A stretch of DNA of 64,000 nt from an uncultured Acetatifactor sp. GTDB taxonomy: Bacteria; Bacillota; Clostridia; Lachnospirales; Lachnospiraceae. A program made the translations under genes and the position numbers. The stretch spans positions 5,997 to 69,996 of the forward strand of contig CAJUAH010000022.1 in assembly GCA_910584375.1 (NCBI GenBank). The letters run 5' to 3'. The notes beneath the pieces are model-generated. The model did not search any database. It was given only the letters and a program-made list of their open reading frames with translations, and was not told the DNA's origin. Below are positions 59,024 to 64,000 of the stretch, in pieces. Positions within the stretch are counted from its first letter, which is position 1; the number at the start of each line of letters is the position of its first letter.

Positions 59024-60889
59024 ATGGAATGGAAGAAGAACGGACGTACTCTGGGAGAGGACGTGAAACTGATCTGCAGGGGCTTGCGGGAGTTTGAACG
59101 CATCCTGCCCCGGCAGCTTGGATATGTGGCCGGAAAAAGCGTGCTGGGAGCGCTCCTTCCCTGCGTGGCCACGGTGGCCATGGCGGGCATCCTGGGAGAG
59201 CTGACGGGAGGCCGGGATCTGAAAAAGCTGCTCTGCTATGTGGTTATGGCGGTATTGGCTGCCTTTTTGATCACTTTGGTCAAAAATATACTGGAGGCAA
59301 GGATATCCGTGGGATACAGCGATCTGTTTTCCGCCCACGAGATCCGGCTGACGGACAAAGCATACGACCTGCCCTACGAACTGTTGGAGAGTGAGACGGT
59401 GCGGCAGCTGAGGGAGCGGGTGTCGGGCAGCATCTCGGTCTCGGGGGCGGGAATGGCAAGTCTGTACTGGGACGCGGAGAGCCTGTGCGGCAGTCTGAGC
59501 GGGGCGGCAGTGTCGCTGTTGCTCTGCGTCTGTTACGGAGCACGGCTATCCCCGGGAGCGCTGGCGGCGCTGTCTGTGCTGGCGGCGGTATGTATCTGGG
59601 TATCCTGCCGCATGGCTGCCCGGCGCTGGGACGTCAGCTACCGTGTCTTTGTGGAGGGAGCGGCCTATCAGCGGTACGGGGACTATTATATGATGAATTA
59701 CCTGCCGGACGAAAATACGGGGATGGATATACGGATCTTTGCCCAGAGCCGCCTGGTACTGGAGGAGAGCGGGAAGAGATGTTACGGGCCGTTTGCCCGG
59801 GGAAAGAAAAAGGAGTTAAGAGCCGACAGCATCTGCGGCAGTGTAAAACTTCTATGCGTGGGTTTTTGCGGGCTGGCAGTCTATGTGCTGGCCGCGTCGC
59901 AGGCGCTGCAGGGGTACGTCCCGGTGGGGGATATTCTGGCGCTGCAGGCGGCGATAACCGCATTGATCCACTCCGCCTGCGATATGGCCGAGACATTTAC
60001 GGATCTGCGCAACAATAACACGCACCTGGTCAACTATTTTGCCTATATGGATCTGCCGGGGGAAGAAGGAAATTCCGCAGACGCGGCTCGAGGCGGGGAG
60101 CAGGTACCGCTGCCTGCGGAAAAGTTCCGCGAGATATGCTTTGAACATGTGAGCTTTTGCTATCCGGACAGCGGGGAGGGGTATGTTCTGCGGGACGTGA
60201 GCCTTACGCTGCGGGCCGGGGAAAAGCTGGCGCTGGTGGGAGAGAACGGCAGCGGAAAGACCACGCTGATCAAACTGCTCTGCCGTCTGTACCGGCCTGT
60301 GGAGGGGCGGATCCTGTTAAACGGCAGAGACATATGGGACTATGAGCCGGAGAGTTACAGGGCGCTTTTGTCCACGGTGTTTCAGGACTTTTCTCTGTTT
60401 GCGTTTTCCCTGGGTTCCAACGTGGCTGCCGCCCGCCGCTATGACAGGGAGCGCGCGGAGAACGCGCTGGCCCGGGCGGGGCTGGGCTATAAGGCGCGGT
60501 CGCTGCCCCGGGGATTGGAACAGGCCCTTACCGCGGCCTACGAGGAGGACGGCGCGGAGCTGTCCGGCGGGGAGGCCCAGAAGGTGGCCATTGCCAGGGC
60601 CTTATATAAGGACGGGCCCCTGCTGATCCTGGATGAACCCACGGCGGCGCTGGATCCTTATGCGGAAGCCCAGATCTATGAACAGTTGCTGCGCAATCTG
60701 GAGGGCCTTAAGGATACGGAGCGCATGCTGCTCTCCATCAGCCACCGGCTGTCCACCTGTAGATTCTGTGACCGTGTGGCGGTGTTGGAACAGGGGCGGC
60801 TGACGCAGTTAGGGCCCCATGAGCGCCTGGTTTCAGAGGAGGGAGCTTACCGGCGCCTGTGGCAGGCCCAGGCGGAGTACTATCAGTGA
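59024..60889 (+). CDS. ABC exporter half-transporter 2 (permease-ATPase fusion)
   Basis: 621 residues. Same architecture as its neighbour: membrane domain (about 25-330), Walker A LVGENGSGKTTLIKLL near 407, signature LSGGEAQKVAIARALY, Walker B PLLILDEPTAALDP, H-loop SISHRLSTC. Both ATP sites look intact, unlike heterodimers with one degenerate site. A GTG at 59018 is possible, but the ATG at 59024 follows GGAGGAG better. No peptide precursor or modification gene was found next to the pair. Confidence 0.9.
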   Translation: MEWKKNGRTLGEDVKLICRGLREFERILPRQLGYVAGKSVLGALLPCVATVAMAGILGELTGGRDLKKLLCYVVMAVLAAFLITLVKNILEARISVGYSDLFSAHEIRLTDKAYDLPYELLESETVRQLRERVSGSISVSGAGMASLYWDAESLCGSLSGAAVSLLLCVCYGARLSPGALAALSVLAAVCIWVSCRMAARRWDVSYRVFVEGAAYQRYGDYYMMNYLPDENTGMDIRIFAQSRLVLEESGKRCYGPFARGKKKELRADSICGSVKLLCVGFCGLAVYVLAASQALQGYVPVGDILALQAAITALIHSACDMAETFTDLRNNNTHLVNYFAYMDLPGEEGNSADAARGGEQVPLPAEKFREICFEHVSFCYPDSGEGYVLRDVSLTLRAGEKLALVGENGSGKTTLIKLLCRLYRPVEGRILLNGRDIWDYEPESYRALLSTVFQDFSLFAFSLGSNVAAARRYDRERAENALARAGLGYKARSLPRGLEQALTAAYEEDGAELSGGEAQKVAIARALYKDGPLLILDEPTAALDPYAEAQIYEQLLRNLEGLKDTERMLLSISHRLSTCRFCDRVAVLEQGRLTQLGPHERLVSEEGAYRRLWQAQAEYYQ

Positions 60890-60891
60890 CC

Positions 60892-60918
60892 GGGGAGGCG
60901 GAAACGCCTCCCCTTTTT
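60892..60918 (+). terminator. Terminator of the ABC exporter operon
   Basis: GGGGAGGCG, loop GAAA, CGCCTCCCC, then TTTTT; a textbook structure. Confidence 0.95.
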
Positions 60919-61082
60919 CATGAATCGGACCTGCAGCAAGAGGAACAAAAAGTAATATATGCGCTATCGGCCCGGATGACGCTGAGCGGTGTGAACTTTT
61001 ACGATTTATAATTGCACGCTGGTATCCGTTATATTGGGAAATTTTCCTTGCAATATTTCTCCATATGTGTTAACCTACTTTA

Positions 61083-61769
61083 AGAGCATATATTTCTAGT
61101 TACATTTTGTAAAGCAATTCACTTTTCATGATATCAGAAAATCTATGCTTAAATTCAAAAAACAACAATAATATGGGCGGGAGATTTTCGGGAGAATATC
61201 TGAAAAGCGATACCTGTGTTATCTCCTGCACGAAAGCAAAACGGCGCTGTGGTACGACGCGGCCGCACGGTGGTTTGCATGACGGGAGGTACGCAGACAT
61301 TTTATCAGTGATGTGCAGGGTATCCCATTGGAGGATATCAAGTCTGTGCGCCTGGAGAACTCTTTCCTGAGCAGACGCAGCCGGAAGGAAAAACAATGTA
61401 TTTTGGATGTGCGTATGCTGCTGAACGATGACCGCAGGATCAATATTGAGCTGCAGATACGGCGGTTGGCTTACTGGGACAAGCGCAGTCTGTATTATCT
61501 GGCTAAGATGTATACAGATGATCTGTATAGCGGTCAATCGTATGATCGGCTGAAAAAGTGCATTGTAATCGATATCCTGGATTTTTCCGGGGACAAGAAT
61601 CCCGGTTATCACAAAGTATACCGTCTGCGGGACGAGGATGGCAGATTATATTTTAATCCGCGCCCATATCTATGCGCAGGAAAATGTGGATATATTGCGC
61701 AGATGGCATAAAGCGGCGGCTCATGCGACGGATATTGCGGAGTTTAGGGAAAAATGCGATAATTTGTAG
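61083..61769 (+). pseudogene. Decayed PD-(D/E)XK transposase copy with leader remnant
   Basis: From 61083 the sequence resembles the leader at 3773 (AGAGCATATAT, later AAAATCTATGCTTAAATTC and GGGAGATTTTCGG). The coding remnant from about 61290 reads VQGIPLEDIKSVRLENSFL, then CILDVRMLLNDDRRINIELQ with the D...ExQ motif, and SLYYLAKMYTDDLYSGQSYD, matching the PDDEXK_2 transposase family. The N-terminus is missing. After IDILDFSG the frame changes, and the closing WHKAAAHATDIAEFREK lies in another frame ending at 61767-61769. So a 5' loss, an internal deletion and a frameshift are visible. 60919-61082 holds nothing recognisable. Confidence 0.8.
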
Positions 61770-61829
61770 GACTTTAGAAAACAATGGCAACATTTGACAC
61801 GCAAGATGTATTAACAGCAGGGAAGACAT

Positions 61830-62978
61830 ATGGAAAGAATAATCAGTTTTATAAAAAAAGAGACGGTGCTGTGCGCCGCCCTGATCCTGGCAGTACTGTC
61901 CGCTTTTATGATCCCGCCTGACCGGGAATATGCCGCATACATAGATTATCGGACACTGGCGATTTTGCTTGGCCTGATGGTCGTGATGGCCGGACTGCGG
62001 AAGATGGGGCTCTTCCGCCGGATCGCTCAGGGGCTGCTGTGCAGGGTGAAAAGCGGCCGCGGCTTGGTGCTGATCCTGATGATGCTGTGTTTTTTCTTCA
62101 GTATGCTGATCACCAACGATGTGGCGCTCATTACCTTTGTGCCCTTTACGTTCACGGTGCTGGAAATGATGGGGGAGGAACAGAGGCGTAAGCTTGTTCT
62201 GCCCTTGATAGCCATGCAGACCATTGCCGCCAATCTGGGGAGCATGCTGACTCCCATAGGCAATCCGCAAAACCTGTATCTCTATGGAAAAGCGGGATTA
62301 TCCATCGGAGAATTTGTATGGCTGATGCTGCCCTATGCCCTGCTGTCCCTGCTGATTCTGACAGGTTGGGCCATTATCCAGGGAGGGGGCGGGCACAGGC
62401 GGCGGAAGTCCTGGCAGAGCATTGACTCCAGCCAGGAAAGCGGGAAAAATGCGGAGATATCGGTTCCTGCGCTGGTCGTATATCTTGCCCTGTTCGCCCT
62501 GTGTCTGTTGACGGTGGCCCATATTTTGCCCTGGCAGACGGCTCTGGGGACAGTTCTTGTGACGGTGCTGGTCATGGACAGAAAGATTCTCATGAAAGTG
62601 GATTACTCTCTGCTGTTGACTTTTGTGGGATTTTTTGTCTTTATCGGAAATATGGGAAGGATCCCGGTTTTTCGGGATTTTCTGCAGAATGCGGTGACGG
62701 GCCGGGAGACGTATGCCGCTGTCGCCGCCAGCCAGATCATCAGCAATGTGCCCGCAGCCCTGCTGCTGTCCGGCTTTACAGACAATTACGGGCAACTGAT
62801 CATAGGAACCAATCTGGGTGGCTTGGGCACATTGATCGCCTCCATGGCCAGCCTGATCTCCTACAAATATGTGGCCAGGGAGGAGAGTAGCCGCAAGGGT
62901 GCGTATATCGGCATTTTTACCGTGAGCAATCTTGCCTTTCTGGCAGTGTTGATGATATTTTACAGGATTATGGCGTGA
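61830..62978 (+). CDS. CitMHS/ArsB-type (ion transporter superfamily) membrane permease
   Basis: 382 residues with about ten helices. It has VALITFVPFTFTVLEMM, the family loop NLGSMLTPIGNPQNLYLY, and a repeat later, SNVPAALLLSGFTDNYGQL then GTNLGGLGTLIASMASLI. These two pseudo-symmetric hairpin loops (NxxPxGNPQN and TNxGGLGT) are typical of the SLC13/ArsB superfamily. The substrate could be a dicarboxylate, citrate or other anion. A short hydrophilic loop (HRRRKSWQSIDSSQES) splits the two halves. Confidence 0.8.
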   Translation: MERIISFIKKETVLCAALILAVLSAFMIPPDREYAAYIDYRTLAILLGLMVVMAGLRKMGLFRRIAQGLLCRVKSGRGLVLILMMLCFFFSMLITNDVALITFVPFTFTVLEMMGEEQRRKLVLPLIAMQTIAANLGSMLTPIGNPQNLYLYGKAGLSIGEFVWLMLPYALLSLLILTGWAIIQGGGGHRRRKSWQSIDSSQESGKNAEISVPALVVYLALFALCLLTVAHILPWQTALGTVLVTVLVMDRKILMKVDYSLLLTFVGFFVFIGNMGRIPVFRDFLQNAVTGRETYAAVAASQIISNVPAALLLSGFTDNYGQLIIGTNLGGLGTLIASMASLISYKYVAREESSRKGAYIGIFTVSNLAFLAVLMIFYRIMA

Positions 62979-63113
62979 TTTTAATGAAAGTCTGTGAAAA
63001 TGTGCTTTTCCTAAGAGCGGGTGTGTATGATGGGATTTTCCCGCAGTCTCTCAGGAGCAGATCAATGTACATCATTGGGCCTAAAAGGGAATGGGACGAT
63101 CTTACCGGGCAGA

Positions 63114-63144
63114 GATAAAGGGGCGAGAGAATCGCCCCTTTATC
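63114..63144. terminator. Bidirectional terminator between the permease and MCP genes
   Basis: GATAAAGGGGCGA and TCGCCCCTTTATC form a perfect 13-bp stem with a 5-base loop. Confidence 0.85.
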
Positions 63145-63162
63145 TGGCGTGCGCACAGCACA

Positions 63163-63924
63163 CTAGTCTTCCTGTTTTAACAATTGTGTCATTTTATCAA
63201 CCATTTCGTTGATTACGCTTGCCTGTGTTGCAACTTCTGTCGTGTCATTTGCATTGCTTTCCGCCATGGCGTTGATTGAGTTAAACTGTTCATTTTCGTT
63301 TCTGATGCTTTCGGCAATCTCCTGATTGATGGAAATTGTTTTCTTAATTACTTCCGCCTGTTTTCCATGTGCGTCACCCATAGTATTTATTGTTTCGACG
63401 GATGTATTTAATAACTTTGTCATATCCTGCATACTTTGGAATACATTATTAAAGTATTCATTTTGTGTACCAAGCTTTACAGAGTTTTCATTTACCTGTG
63501 CAGTAATATCCCGGACATTCTGCTGTACTCTCTCAATAACCGATTGAACAACCTGTAATGACTGCTGTGTATTGTTTGCCAGATTGCCTACTTCTGTGGC
63601 TACCACAGCAAATCCCTTGCCTGCTTCACCGGCTCTGGCAGCTTCTATAGATGCGTTCAACGCCAACAAATTCGTGGAACTGGAAATATCGCTTATGAGA
63701 TTCAGGGTTACGCCGATCTCCTGCACGGCCTCGGACAATCGTTGGGTTATTTCGGTTGTAGCCTTCATCGACGCAGATACTTCACCGTTGATCGAATGTA
63801 AATCGCTGAGAAGTTTCTCGTTTTCAGCAGATTTTTCTAATAAATCTCTTGAAACCCGTTCTACTTTTTCGACATTATCGGCAACAACGCCTTCCCATTC
63901 GCTTAATTCTCCAAGATTTGTCAT
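63163..63924 (-). CDS. Methyl-accepting chemotaxis protein signalling domain, possibly 5'-truncated
   Basis: 253 residues holding only the cytoplasmic coiled-coil hairpin of an MCP. The hairpin tip reads SSTNLLALNASIEAARAGEAGKGFAVVATEVGNLA, split here as SSTNLLALNASIEAARAGE and GKGFAVVATEVGNLA, the CheA/CheW contact site. No sensor or membrane segment is encoded. Upstream of the ATG at 63924 the same frame continues with plausible MCP-like codons for ten residues before a TGA, and the SD is weak. It may be a soluble receptor or the tail of a broken longer one beyond the window. Confidence 0.8.
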   Translation of the reverse strand: MTNLGELSEWEGVVADNVEKVERVSRDLLEKSAENEKLLSDLHSINGEVSASMKATTEITQRLSEAVQEIGVTLNLISDISSSTNLLALNASIEAARAGEAGKGFAVVATEVGNLANNTQQSLQVVQSVIERVQQNVRDITAQVNENSVKLGTQNEYFNNVFQSMQDMTKLLNTSVETINTMGDAHGKQAEVIKKTISINQEIAESIRNENEQFNSINAMAESNANDTTEVATQASVINEMVDKMTQLLKQED

Positions 63925-64000
63925 ACTTTCATCTGTTTTGGAACTGTGTAGTGGTCAAGCTTTTTTGTAACACTTGTGGCTAAAAAAATCAAGTCGCTTA

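Overview
The window reads as a chromosomal segment of an anaerobic, motile, probably spore-forming member of the Lachnospiraceae (Clostridia). The grounds are: strong AGGAGG ribosome binding sites; a Firmicutes-type rpsF-ssb-rpsR / gdpP-rplI-dnaB neighbourhood; a pyruvate formate-lyase system; a glgC/glgD glycogen pair; an F-type ATP synthase whose c subunit has a Na+-type ligand set; CwlD-, SleB-, GH18- and SpoVG-type genes; and several PD-(D/E)XK transposase-family copies of a kind common in gut Lachnospiraceae. No rRNA, tRNA, CRISPR array or prophage was recognised. The family placement is an inference from protein and gene-order resemblance only.

Layout. 1-1027 holds a glgC running off the left edge. 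1.2-3.6 kb holds a YdcF-like protein, DUF951 and rpsF-ssb-rpsR. 3.6-8.3 kb is an accessory block: a 2-kb segment bounded by two oppositely oriented 33-bp recombination-site-like palindromes and containing a PD-(D/E)XK gene and a small tyrosine recombinase, then a CsrA-like gene, a flagellin with CsrA-site-like sequences in its leader, and a decayed second PD-(D/E)XK copy. 8.4-13.2 kb returns to housekeeping (gdpP, rplI, dnaB, a MerR-like regulator). 13.2-18.2 kb is the fermentation block: ferredoxin, pflA, a DUF1266 protein, and a pyruvate formate-lyase split into a core enzyme, a small cysteine-containing protein and a separate glycyl-radical subunit, with a DUF1858 redox protein divergent from it. 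18.3-26.7 kb holds mecA, cell-wall hydrolases, Sua5-type TsaC, rpiB, upp and dCMP deaminase. 27.3-34.7 kb is the complete atpZIBEFHAGDC operon. 34.7-40.2 kb holds a methyltransferase, a large membrane-anchored protein, queT with a preQ1-like riboswitch and bioY with a BirA-like operator. 40.4-45.4 kb (minus strand) holds prs, a helicase loader, a DnaD protein, a DnaA-box cluster and murC. 45.6-54 kb holds glgC-glgD, spoVG, pth, mfd and a PfkB sugar kinase. 54-63.9 kb holds xpaC-telA, a pair of ABC exporter half-transporters, a third decayed PD-(D/E)XK copy, a CitMHS/ArsB-type transporter and a chemoreceptor signalling domain.

How it fits together. Pyruvate is cleaved to acetyl-CoA and formate by PFL, which PflA activates on a detached glycine-radical subunit; surplus carbon enters glycogen through GlgC/GlgD; the ATP synthase is probably coupled to sodium. 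Motility appears twice (flagellin with CsrA-type control, and an MCP domain). The most unusual items are the split PFL with its cysteine-bearing companion protein, the putative self-encoded invertible segment next to csrA-flagellin, the DnaA-box palindromes upstream of the DnaD/helicase-loader operon, the SD-sequestering leader shared by PD-(D/E)XK copies, and a 70-bp double-hairpin repeat with compensatory changes at two loci.
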